The notes under the pieces: model-generated | The model's input: the letters and a program-made list of their open reading frames with translations, nothing else | Told to the model about the DNA's origin: nothing | The model's database searches: none | Program-made: the position numbers and the translations under genes | Origin: Dicaeum eximium | Taxonomy: Eukaryota > Chordata > Aves > Passeriformes > Dicaeidae | NCBI GenBank assembly: GCA_013396995.1 | Contig: VWZP01005531.1 | Location: forward strand, 310,001 to 374,000 | DNA length: 64,000 bases | Direction of reading: 5' to 3' | Shown: positions 1 to 11,865 of the stretch, in pieces | Position numbering within the stretch: the first letter of the stretch is position 1 | Layout: the number at the start of each line of letters is the position of its first letter

Positions 1-3000
1 AGGCTGAATTGGAACAAACTACAAACAAATCAGGTTGAAAAGCAAATGAGATTAAAGGTTAGCCTTATTTAAGTATAATTATAGTCCAAAACCAGTAAAA
101 ATAGTACCTTCTTAATAAGGTTTAGTATGCTTCCTTTGTAGTTTTTATTTCTAGTAAAATTGCAACCAAGAACAGTAAAACATTACTCGGATCAATGTTT
201 AATTTAGACAATATGCTGTAAAAACATTAACTAGAGGCCAGATTTAATAAGATTCCTATGAAATAAGTTTAAGCAGGCTTAAGGCTTTTTTTTTCCCCTT
301 TAAAAAAAAAAAAAAAAGGCAATGGGATAGCAAACACACTAATTCTGATTTCGGAATTTTCTATTCTTAGTTGGATATTTGAGCCAAAAAGTCATCCAGC
401 TGGATACTTAAAGCTCTGGGAAGCAAAAAACACCTTCTCCAGTCTCACACAACTATATAAAATTCAGCATAGGGAAAACAAAAAAAAACAAAACAACAAA
501 AGCCACTCACAGTTTACTTTAATCCCATTATACCATTTCTGCAACATTTATTGGAGGTGTACAGGAAGTAAAGCACGTGGCCTAATTTCAGTTGTAGTCC
601 AAAGTAAGATATTTTCTAGAAATTTTGAATTCCTTGTTATAAAAAGCTGCTAAAGCACCAGAGCTCCATTTCAACTTGGAATTAACATGTCAGAAATCTT
701 TAGTAAGGTTTATTTAAATTAAAACTATGTTCTGATTTGGCACACCACTACCTTTTAAAATGTGTTGCCTGTTGATAACAAACCTGCATTTATACATCTG
801 CTTTTATGCAAAATCCCAGTCTCTACTAAATGATCATGCATGTTATTTATACATAAGCAACCTCACTGTCCCCAGGGAAGCAGAACCTTGGGAGGAGTAA
901 AATATAGTAGCTGCTCAGGAGAGCACAACACCACTACAGGTTAGGAGAGGAAGGGAGGAGGAATTTCAAGTTTATTTGCCTTATAAATAACCAAGGAGGG
1001 GGAGGAAAGATTATCAGACACATTTAGTTTTTGAAGAAATTTACATAAATTATTTTATTAGCCCCACATAGTACATGGGGGAAAAAGCAACAAACCAAGT
1101 ATTTTCCTTATTCCCAAAGGTCAAGGAAATAACTAAACGTACACAACTTCCTAAAGGTAACTAAATAATCAAAGGGTGTCATAAAAATTGTACCAGCAGT
1201 CATTTCCCTCTCCTATTCAGAGGAGGAATCACTTCAGCACCTCCATCACTTAGCAACTTCTATTCATTGGGTTAGAGAACAGCTCTCATGTACAGGATCT
1301 GTGGTCACATCCATGCCCTATAAATGGGGATTTTACACAACAGAAATCAAGTCAGCAAATGCAACACAGGACACCTTGGTGTCATGTGCTTTAGCAAGCA
1401 ACACATGCCACAAATCTTGCTTTCTGAATGACTATAAGGAATACGACTTCATGAATACAATCTCAATTTCAGTTTTCAGTCAGAACTGTTATCTGCATTT
1501 CTCACACAAAAGCAGTTTCCCAGTTGAAAGGGATTTCTAATGCAATGCTTTGAAGAAGGAAATAAGGATTTTTTTTGTAAGTGCACAGTACTAAAAAAGT
1601 GTAATTTTTCTTCTTTACCCTTCCTGATCATATCAGAGAAAGTAATTCTATTTTATTCTACACTGACTCTTATACCATCTTATGAGTGTCATATCAAGCA
1701 ACACTATTATAACGATCATCACATGCAATTTTTTTCATTCTTCCCCTAAAAAAGCCAAAACCAAATAACCCCCCAACCAGAAAAAAACACCTAACCAAAA
1801 AAACCAAAATACCCAACCACCACCAAAAAATAACTAGACAAAAGCCCTGAAAGAAACAAAACCTAATAAAACAGGATGAGCCTAGGACTGTGTTTCCTCT
1901 TGGTAAAATTTTGATTTCAGTCAAGAAATTAGTCAAAAGCCTGGCAAATAAGCAGCTGACAGTAGAAGGGAGATCTTTGATTTTAATGCCATGGTTCACT
2001 GATTAGCATTGCATAATCGATGACAGAATAGATGCCACGGTGGGATACTCTCTGTTATGCTGTGCCATCTCTAATGAGAGGACTGCTTCTTTCAGTAACA
2101 CTGTATTATTGACTTGAACTATAGTTTAAGAAAGATCAAACCAGCTCAATTAGGATGCTCATTTGTATTCAGGCTGCACCATCCAGGGTTCAGTTATGAG
2201 CACTTTGTTCCTGAGGATAACAAAATATTTGTGCATAATGTATCTTTTCATCCTTTAAATTGTAAAGGTCATTGGATGGGAAGGTACTGCTTTTCTGACT
2301 GCTATTCTTCTAGAGCTGTTTCATTTTAACCCCCATGCATCTGTCATAGGATATTGACATAGGAAAACAAGGTAAGAGGAGTTGTTTTTAAATCTGCCTC
2401 CCACTATTTGTATCCAAAGCCATAGTAACAGACAGGTAATTCCCTATTGGAAATAAATATGGATTCATTCACAAACTTGGTAGAAATTTTTTACCTATAA
2501 AGTAATTACCTCTGTGAGAAATGAATTAATAGGTGCTTAAATTCATCAGGAGTAATCTCCTTGGCTCTGTTTTGCCTTATCTTAAAGGTCAACAAACACC
2601 TATTCTGATTAGAAACATATTCTTTCACATCCACATAGTATTTGGTAGGATCAAAATAAAATCCCCATTAAAAAAAACCCAAACATTTTCCCAGGAGACT
2701 ACTTATTTACTGTTCAGTTGAGCTGTGGAAATATTTGGGAGGAGAGCACTAACAGTGACAGAGCTAAGATTATGATCTTAAGTGTACTTTGAAACATTTA
2801 TCTGAGTTACCCTTGTATGAAAAATAATGTTCTACTCATTATAAAGCAGGCTGTTACATATTTTGGGGTGGCAGACCTGACATAAGCACACACTATTTAC
2901 TCAGCTGTGCAGGTTGAGGTCATCTTTTGCTCCGTCAAGGGGCTGTGTGTATGAGTTCAAAAAGCCTTGCTGCCTATTTCAGAGGCAGAACTCAAACTTC

Positions 3001-3196
3001 AGAGAAGTATATTAAACCTTCCCATCATGCCATGGATACACAGAAAAAGGTGAGCCAACCTACAATCTCCTTCTTAACATAGGCTTTCTAGCCCAGCTAG
3101 CCCTGAAAGCAGCTCAGAGCAGGCCAAGTAAAGCTTGCTGGTGGAATTTTTTCTGGCCTTAGCACAAGTTTAATCAGCCATTGCTGGTGTCCCAGT
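1..3196. other. Unique AT-rich non-coding DNA
   Basis: I see no gene or recognisable transposon here. Short open frames have no splice context or protein-like composition. A poly-A run lies at about 302-317. A stretch at about 1745-1865 is made almost only of A and C on the plus strand. The rest is ordinary AT-rich vertebrate sequence. Confidence 0.6.
1745..1865. repeat. A/C-rich low-complexity tract
   Basis: The plus strand is almost pure A and C, with repeated AACC, CCAAAA and ACCACC words and very few G or T. An open frame on the opposite strand here (about 1694-1999) translates as Phe/Gly/Trp/Leu-rich low-complexity sequence and is not a gene. Confidence 0.6.
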
Positions 3197-3214
3197 CAGA
3201 GGTCAGGGTCACCA
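3197..3214 (-). other. Retroviral primer-binding-site-like sequence
   Basis: Read on the minus strand, the sequence just beyond the LTR end starts TGGTGACCC and continues TGACC. The first nine bases are identical to the known tRNA-Trp primer-binding site of avian sarcoma/leukosis-type retroviruses, and twelve of the first thirteen agree. The later bases differ. It lies five bases past the presumed LTR end, slightly more than the usual zero to three. This is evidence that the neighbouring repeat is a 5' LTR with internal sequence continuing toward lower coordinates, but no gag-like frame follows. Confidence 0.4.
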
Positions 3215-3219
3215 ATTAT

Positions 3220-3600
3220 TGTCACACCCGATGGGTGAATCAGGATTCTTTGACTCTAATATTAGAAGGCTTATATGATTTACTAAAATGGATCCATTGT
3301 TCAGAAAGAATTTGGACTATATGTGCCCAGGTTCTGAGCTAACATCTTTCTTCATCATGTTCAGTAGCAAAACTAGAATGCTCAGAATTTCAAGGTAAGA
3401 ATTGTCCATCTCATAGGTGAGAAAGAGAGAAGGATCCCATTCCCCATGTGGGAGACAGGGTAGCCAAACACCATCCGTCCTTGAAACACACAGCCCAAAG
3501 TTTTGTTTACAGAAATCTGTGCAGAGAAAATAAGCTTTCCCATGGAAGGAAAAACTCAGCAAGCTTGCTCCCAAGAAACTTATAAAATATCATAACTACA
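3220..3600 (-). mobile_element. Diverged LTR, family A copy 1
   Basis: On the minus strand this begins TGTAGTTATG at 3600 and ends GGTGTGACA at 3220, giving TGT...ACA ends over about 381 bp. A TATA-like ATATAAG lies near the downstream end. Its first part is clearly homologous to two other places in the window: plus strand about 3992-4160, and plus strand 49436-49527. All share a core of the form CAGATTT(C/T)TGTAAA, preceded by a TTTTATAAG or TTTTAGG segment near the start. No target-site duplication flanks it, as expected if it is a 5' LTR joined to residual internal sequence. LTR status is inferred; three related copies and the adjacent primer-site-like sequence support it. Confidence 0.55.
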
Positions 3601-3991
3601 AGCCATCAGCACACCTCTTTAGTTATAGTATCAAAGACACAGGGAAATAGAGTGCCTAACAAAAAGTTTTGCAGGTGGTGTTACTACATGCTTACAAGTG
3701 GGATATTTCCAGAGTGAATAAAAAACAAAGGGAGAACTTCCCTTCCAATATGCAATTTTTTTTTTTGTACTTGCTATTCAAGCATTTCTTGAAGCAAAAA
3801 GTTTCTAGACATATCATCCTGGTGTTTATTGACAAGTGTTTTATCTCTGCCTAAAACATCCTCAAAAAGGAATCCCTGTCTTTTTGCACCGATGCTTCAA
3901 CATCATAGTCTGTAGCACTCTACTTATTGAAAAGTCAGCCTGGAAGTCTGATCCTAAGCAGTTTATTGCACAAGAATCCCATATGGTTGCA

Positions 3992-4330
3992 TGTGGTCAT
4001 TATGATTTTAGGTTTTCTTAATTTCCTAGCAGCATGCCTGCTAAGGTCTTCTTCGTAAGGGAAAAGATTACTTTTCCCACCAGCAGATTTTTGTAAACAA
4101 TCTAAGCTGTGTCTTGTTCTCAGGGACACAGCTGGTGTTTCTCTACCCTGTTTCAAAAACATAGAGATATAGTTTGCTCTATCTAACCAATGATAAGAAG
4201 AAGCTGGTCTAGTTATCAGCTCTTCATTTTAGTATCATACGGAGAGAGAAGCATACAGCACCAAGCTGCATTATATGATTCATTAATCCTCGGGCCTGGA
4301 ACATGGGGCCAAATATAATGAAACTATCTT
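3992..4330 (+). mobile_element. Diverged LTR, family A copy 2, opposite orientation
   Basis: The plus strand from TGTGGTCATT at 3992 aligns with the minus-strand start of the copy ending at 3600. The similarity runs through a poor stretch into a stronger block at about 4083-4153, where GCAGATTTTTGTAAACAA is followed by GCTGTGT, TGGTGTTT and CTACCCTGT words in the same order as copy 1. It is more diverged than copy 3 at 49.4 kb. The 3' end is not recognisable, so the end given is approximate. The two copies are arranged head to head about 390 bp apart. Confidence 0.45.
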
Positions 4331-7300
4331 AAGTCTTCTGATTCATGGAGTCAAAGTCCTTATGCTTGGGGGGAGAACACAACCACAACTGGTAACCCCT
4401 TGAGCACAGATATCAACAGCATTGGATGTTACAGTGAAGCTGGAAATAAGCAGACTAAGCATTTACTTACTGGGACCGCTACTTTAAAGGACACAAGCAC
4501 AGGCTAATCTGCAGGAAAAGAGTCATCTCCTTAAACAGGTTATTAAGTAGATTTTTGCTGACACTTGGAATTTACATCTATGATTATTCTCATTAATCAG
4601 ATGAGAAAATCCTTGTTATTGCAATAACATCTGCATCACATAAATGTGTTAAATAGCATAAAGCATGATGGGACTAACTATGGAGTTCAATAATTTCTGT
4701 AATAAAGCAGAAAATAATGCCTAGTCTTCTATTTTAAGTGAATTTGGAAAGTAGAATATGGTTCACAGCATGTATACCAAGGATAACATGTATAAGATAA
4801 GAATATTGGAAAGATGGAAGTGAAAGCAGCTAAAAAATTCTAGAAATAACACTTCATGTTTCCTGGGACTGATTTCCTGATCCTGTCTCCTTCAAGACCA
4901 GAGGTAGCTGGGGTCTGAAGACCATTTAAATAGATGAGACTTTCAGTTTAAGATTCCCTCTATTCTCCTTGGATGTTATTATCAATAGAATATACTTTTA
5001 TTTACAATATATGTATTTCACTATCTCATCTATCTTATTATGATTATGCACCTATATTTTAATATTATAAAGTTGAAATTATGATCCCTTAAAAAACCTC
5101 ATATTAAATATAATCCCTTACAAAAAACCTCATCTACCATTGTCATTTAGTGAAACAGAATGGCCAGACTGCCACTATTCATACAAAGAAATTGAATTTC
5201 CCTGCAGCCATTTAGATTTCCTTGTAGTTCTCAGGAGAGAAGTACATTTTCATATTATATTTATATACAATACAGCACCTTTCCTGGATATATAAAAATT
5301 ATATTAATATATCTTTCTAGTCATTTTAATGTCTTTTTTGTTCCTAACCACCAGATATTTTATTATGCTCATACCTAACCTACTTTGACTGTTTTATTGG
5401 TTCTTATTAAATATTTATTTGGCTTATTGAAATTAATAAAATTTGAGGCCTAACAAGTGATTTGATATGGTAGATGATGTTTTTTGTAAGGGATTTATTT
5501 ACTCATAATTTCGATTTTTATCTACAATAGTGATATGCAACACCACCACCAATAATAAGGATACTAAAAGGAAAAAGATTGCTATTAAATTCAGAGGTGT
5601 TATAAAGCCACTTTTATAAAATCAGTTGGAGGGAAAGACCATTTTTATCTAACTGAAGAAACTATCTAAGAAACAAGACAGGTATAAGAGTTATCAAAAG
5701 TATCATAGGCTATGTAGGAATTAGAATTTTCATCCTATCAGGTATAAAACCAAATCTGACTGGCATACATCAAAAGAAAGATTATAGCCACTTCTCTGCC
5801 CCCTCAATTGGCAAGGTCTGAACAGTACTGCTGTATCTCACTGTGAGACCATGCCTCAAGGAAGATGTGAAACATAAGAATGACAGTTCAGGACAGAACA
5901 CTGAGTACAAAGGGGATGCAGAAAATATGGTCTATGTGGGGTGACTGAGTAAAAGAGGCTTGCTTAGCTCTGAAAAGGAGTGAAAGGCAGTTATTTCTTT
6001 CTTAAATCTTAAGGGACTGATGGAAGAGTTATTTCAAGTCCATGGTACCTACTGTCAGTAGTTACCTGCTTCAAACGGAGAATAACATCTGAGAAAAAAG
6101 GTTTAAATGTAAGCAGTGTTCTATTTCATCAAGGCAGACAGTCTGGGAAGCTCTGAAGAATCCACCACACAGTATAGTCTTACTTAAACCACTTCAGATT
6201 TAATAAATCATAAATTAAATGGATGAAGAATTGAAGGTTGTATAACACTTCCTTTTTTTAGTAGACATAGGAGCACAGGATACAATCTGCAAAAAACCAT
6301 GGCCAACGCTGACATAATCACCGTGATCTTCACAGTGTAATGGAGTAAGCTTCTGGCTTCAGTCACATTTCAGGGGATGTCGTGCACACTTACCACTGAT
6401 TTTGCCTTCTGCTGACAGTTTCAGCAGAAACTTGCAGGTCTGAGCGAGCTAGTTTTTTTGCCTTACCATGCTGGAGATCAGGGACATGCCATTGTAAAGG
6501 AATTCACATTGGCAAGCTTAGAACAGCAACTCTGTCCCTGTCTAGTCTGCTAACATTTTAAAACGAAAGTATTTTAATCCTTAAGGCCTAAATAACACGT
6601 GTGGAATCCCCAATCATTTTATAGGGGGGTGTGTGTAATAAAACCATCAGGCAGAAGCTGAGCAGAACTGCTCTTGAACTCACTTCTGATCTTCAAAATT
6701 AGCTAATGAGAACTGAACTGCACATTAAAACAATTAGAACAGGAGGTCTACAGGCACAAAAGCAAGCTAACACAATGACTGCTCTCCCAGAACCTCCCCT
6801 CCCAAATTCCCCTTTAAAAACCTGTGTCCACAGCTGGACATAATTTATGACTAGGTAAGGCTGTTTTTCTATGTTCAACATTCACAAGACTCAGCTCTTT
6901 GCTTTTATGTTAAATGGTTGGGGTAAAAACCAAGAATAGGGTTGGTTACAGCTCTTCGTTGAATCAGCAACTTTAATCCAAACTGAAGCAAAGTACCAAG
7001 AGAAGGCAAATGCTGAAAAGCAGCATGATAAAGTAAAACAAAAAGGCCCAAACAAAGCAGAAAATTCTTCATAAACTCTATCAGAAATAAAACTCACTTG
7101 AAAGATGAGTCTTTTTATGTATCTATAAAATGATAATTTCTGGAGGGAAAAGAAAATAAAAATAAATATTAGGAAGCAAGGCATGCTTGTCTGCAACTTT
7201 GAGAACAGGCTGTCACTAAGAGATCAATTATATCATTAATACTATGGGGGAAAGCAAATGAAGAAAAAAAGATTCCCTTCTTATCAAGGAGTAAGACAAA

Positions 7301-8710
7301 GAAACACATCTGAACAGGAAATAAAATAAACACAACTCTTCTACAGTATAGATACTGCTACAGGAACCCTTCAAAGCAAGTTCAGGAGGAGAAGAACAAA
7401 ATTAAAAGAAATTCCAATGCAGAAAGCCTTATTCACTTTTATTCAGATTGTAAGGTCCCTATGGGGACAAATGTTAGCAGGTAATTAACTATCAAACAAT
7501 AAATTAAACATGAAAAAAAGGAATATTTATGGGGACATTTATTTTCAGCAAACTAAGAACAATTAGACATTTGATCAATAATAAAATGCTTTAGTTTTTC
7601 TCCCTATGGTATCAAAATCTCCCCTGAATTCCACTTCAGTGTAATAAGCAACAGACAAAGGTATAAAAAGACTCAAGTATTTTCATCTAGAGCTTTGCAC
7701 ACAGCATCTGAAATTATAAAAGTTGATAAATTTCAAGATTTTTGTCAGTGGATTTTACAATCAGATATACATTGAGATAAAAAAGTGCAAAAGTCTTGAA
7801 ATAATTTTTACTCCAAAGATTTTTCCAAAAATCAGCCCTGAAGATGCATAGCAGTTTTAGTTCAGGAAACAGCAACTACAGCTTTCATTACACAATTACA
7901 GTTCTGTTAAAATAATCAAAGTGTCACAAGATTACAAATTTTCAAGGGTGCCCGCAGCAAACAAGTGGACACATGCATGTACATTTACACGTGTGCTAAC
8001 TATGACAAGAATCTACAGAGTGCTAATGGTTTTTGACACAATGATGGGTAATACAAAAACTAAGTCAAAGAATAATGGGGCAGGGGGAGCAGGGGTAAGA
8101 TAGCTTTTCCTATGGACTTCCATATTCATACTGATTTGTTGGGGTTTTTTTTAGAAAATTCAAGCAAGACATCCCTTTGCTTCTAAGTTTAAATATCCAA
8201 AACCATTTTCTGAAGAAAAATTGCTGTAAACTCCTCAGAATAACATGGGAATGCGCTAGGTGTGCTATAGCTCTTCTAATTGGGTCTGCAGAGCAAGGAA
8301 TGCAAGAAGGGAAAGGGCAGGGAGAACAAGAAATCCATTTTTTAAGCTGAAAGTCAATGATGAGCAGCAACAAGATGGATGACTATTCCTACACCTATTA
8401 CTCAAGTTTTCCTACCTATGGTTGTGGACCAAGAAAGCAGTCCTAAATGAATATTAGATCCAATTCCAGCAGCACTGCCAAACAAATTGGTCTCATTTCC
8501 TTCAACCGAGTAAAGTAAATATAGAGAAAGTTTCTGTAATGGACGGATATGTAAGGCATTTCTTAGTGCACAGGTTGTTTATTTGTCTTTCAACTGTTTT
8601 TACATATTAAAAATAAACACTATATGAAATAGCAAGGAAACAGCTAAATAGTCTCTATTTAATCTGCTATTTTGAGGGAATTACCACTACATTGGGAAGC
8701 TCAGCATTCA
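4331..8710. other. Unique AT-rich non-coding DNA
   Basis: No gene, RNA or transposon is recognised. The most AT-rich part is about 4970-5480, with many TATAT and TTAATA words. No open frame here looks like coding sequence. Confidence 0.55.
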
Positions 8711-8783
8711 ATTCACAGAATCAAGAAATCACAAAACAGGCAGAGGTGGAAAGAGCCCATCCAGATCACCGAGTCAACATCCT
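8711..8783 (-). mobile_element. CR1 LINE 3'-tail remnant
   Basis: The plus strand reads TTCACAGAATCAAGAAATC, then GAGGTGGAAAGAGCCC and CCAGATCACCGAGTCAAC. This is the order seen in the reverse complement of avian CR1 3' ends: GAATCA octamers, GGTTGGAAAGGACC, then AGATCATC-AGTCCAAC. The copy is short and diverged. The element is on the minus strand, and only its last 70 or so bases remain. It lies within an unrelated short open frame that is therefore not a gene. Confidence 0.5.
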
Positions 8784-11773
8784 GGATCTTATTGACCTAC
8801 TTTTTCCAAGCAATAATTGGGAAGAAACCACCATTTCCCGCTTTCTGTTGTAAAGGAATCACAACTGTATCAGTGTGTGTGATATTACATTTAAATTGGA
8901 TGCAATGCCAGGTTAAAGCTTCTTTTTCTCTACACATCTATTATTATTTCCCTAAAATTAATTCCCATGGTAGAATGATGCCATGACAGTATTAAAGCAT
9001 AGCAAACACTACCCTAGATCCCAGTGCAAGTCCTCAAAATTCACTTTGGATGAGCCTACTCTGCTGAGTTTATGTTTGTCACAGTGTTTACCCTGAAGGG
9101 CTTTATATAACTGCATAACACAGAAGGATATTACTGCCATGACGCATTCATCTTAGCCAAGAAAGCAACTCTGCCCTGCTACCATGTGGGTACTAAACTT
9201 GCTTTTGCTGCCATGACTGCTGCTCAATATTTAATATTCTATACATATGTTGCTATTGTTGGCACCATGTGAATCTCTAAATGAAAGTAAAGATTTCTGC
9301 CAAATTTATCCTGTTAAACACTGGAGTGGCAGCCCACCCCACAGCCTACGCTTCTTGGGCAGCCTGACACACAAAAGGGCATCACAAGCCTGATGAATCA
9401 CATCACTTTAATAACTAAGTAAATTAAATGTCAGAGAGGTGAGTCTATTGATTGAAATTTAGTGCAAATGATAGACTACTAATTAATAAATACAAGCACC
9501 TGTGAAGAGGCAGCACTGCCTTTCCATGTAGTTTTATTCTTTTGTTCTCCTTTACTTTTGCTTCATGCCATGTTTGATGCAATCTTAATTTTCCTCCATT
9601 TGCCCCTAGGCCAGGGGAGCCGGCCTTATTGCATTAGGGAATGCCATGCCTTAATCACCCTCCACAGTCCTTGTGGCCTTCAACCCTTTTCAGTGTCTGG
9701 AACAAGTACTGGGCTTGTTAACAGTGCTAATAATTAAAAATAAATAATACCATCATCCAGTTCAAGTCTTCATTCTACTTTTAAAGAAGGTTTCCTCATG
9801 TGCACCCACAGGGAATAGATAAAAGGGAAAAATCAAACCAAACTCCATATTATTAAGAGTACCCAAACAAAAAAAAATTATAAAATGAACACTGCTTAAA
9901 AATGCCAAAGCATTTTGGGAACCCTCTAAACCTCAAAATAATAATTGTTTTATGTTTCATTTAACTCCAAAGACATACAGATAGATTCTCCATAAAATAA
10001 TATCTATTACAATATTACAATCTGTGTTTCCAAGTTTTTTTTTCATAAATTCCCAATTTACCAATCCATTAAATAAGACTGTTCTGTTCAGCATTGTTGT
10101 CTTATCTGGTGTGGCAGGCAGGTAAGTAGAATTTTACCAGTCTTTACAAAAAGAAGCTATAGAGACACTTCTTTTCCAAAGACCTCAAAAAAGAGGAAAA
10201 CTAGGGAGAGCTCGTACACATGTTCTCACAAATCACCCCTGAAATGGTTGGAGGGCACATTCAGCATGGGAGCTTCAGGGCAGACAGCAGAAAGCAGACA
10301 CTCCACTGTGTGTAGGGCAGGCACACAGCTATCCTGTCAGGAGTTACAAAATATGGGACAACACATGAACAGTGCAAGAAAGCAGCAAGCTTTTGCCACC
10401 TGTAAATATAAGAACCTCTGTCACTGAATTAGATAACATTGCACATTTCTTAGCACTGCTGGCATTGCTTTGATGTCATCACTGGCCATAAATGTTAAAT
10501 GATGAAACTTCTTAAGAACTGAAGATGTAGTTTACATTTCTCTTCCCCCCACCACTTGGGAAAGTTTCTTTCTAGGACACAGAAAATGAGGCTCAAAGGA
10601 AATCAGGAGCAATGCTGACCTGGCAGACCAGCAGCAGCAAGCACCCACCCCAGAACTCTGCTACTCTGAAGGGAAATGGATTTGCAAATACTAAATGCTC
10701 ATGAGGAAGAGAGAAAGAAATGCCCTCTTCTTGAGCACTTCTCACATGCACTTGCTGTCAACATCAATACCATGATATTGACATTTGGGGTTGTATCTTT
10801 GAATGAAATAAATTTTAGGAAAAATTGAGTAACTTAAACCAAATACCACTAACTCCTAAATTCTTATTAATTTATATTTTATAGGTTGTTAGAAACAACT
10901 AATTATTTTTTAAGTCTCCTTTTTAATTAGGTATATATGGATATTTTTCTCTCAATGGATGTTGGGAGGCTCTGCTCTTCTGCAAATCCATCACTAAAGG
11001 TATCAGGTATGAGAGCCACAAGTTTGTTTTTCTCTCAGAAACCCATCAGGTTTCTGCAAGGTGAACAAGTGCCATAAATCAAAGCTACTGATGCACATAT
11101 AATCCAAATAGCCTCTTTGTTTCAACAGCTGTCAGCATGGGCCACTGGGCAACTGCTGTACATGCATTCATACATCTCTTTAATTTAATAAGGCTTTGTT
11201 TAACCTGATAGATTGCATTACTTTTTCTAAGGGTTAATTTCAAAATTATTCTTCTCTCATTAGCATATTTTTCAAGTTATTTAGCTCAATATTGTAAACA
11301 TTTTCCTTTCTCACTGTAAAAGGAATTAGCAAAGCTAAAAAATTCTCTATAACAAACAGCAGTATGTAATTCCAGTAACACTTGAGAGGTTTTTTTAACC
11401 CCAAAGAAAGTAGTTTAGATTAATACAGTCTTTTCAAAATGTTTTTGAAGTAGTCTCCCAAAGTTCTTTATTTAAAATAAATAATTGAACTGCATTGTTG
11501 AGACATCAACAGCTGCATGGGAAAAGCAGTGACTTGAGTGAGTGAACACCGATCTATTACAGCTCTGTGTTTGCAATGAAACAGCTCACAAAAGGAGTTC
11601 TCATCCAGAGAACATCCATATGTCAGCTTCATCTTCTTTTGCAATCCAGTCCTAGCTCAGATACCCTCAGAAACCTCCATGCAAGACAAGAGAGTGTTTA
11701 CATACAGAAAAAATAAAGTATGTAATATTGGTGTATTATTGAAAAAATATCTCCATTCCTAAGCCCAGATTTA

Positions 11774-11865
11774 ACTAAAAACAACAATGAAAAAACAAAA
11801 ACAAACAAAAAAGAAAAAAGACCAACCAAACAGACAAAACCACCAAAACAACAACTAACAAACAA
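11774..11865. repeat. A/C-rich low-complexity tract
   Basis: The plus strand is dominated by AAAAC, CAAAC and ACCAACC words with almost no T. It resembles the tracts at about 1745, 24330, 25660 and 26385. The antisense frame is Phe/Val/Leu-rich and is a shadow of this composition. Confidence 0.6.

Noticed and set aside
8080..8098. Second G-quadruplex candidate
   Set aside because: Only three separate guanine runs are present; a fourth is lacking.
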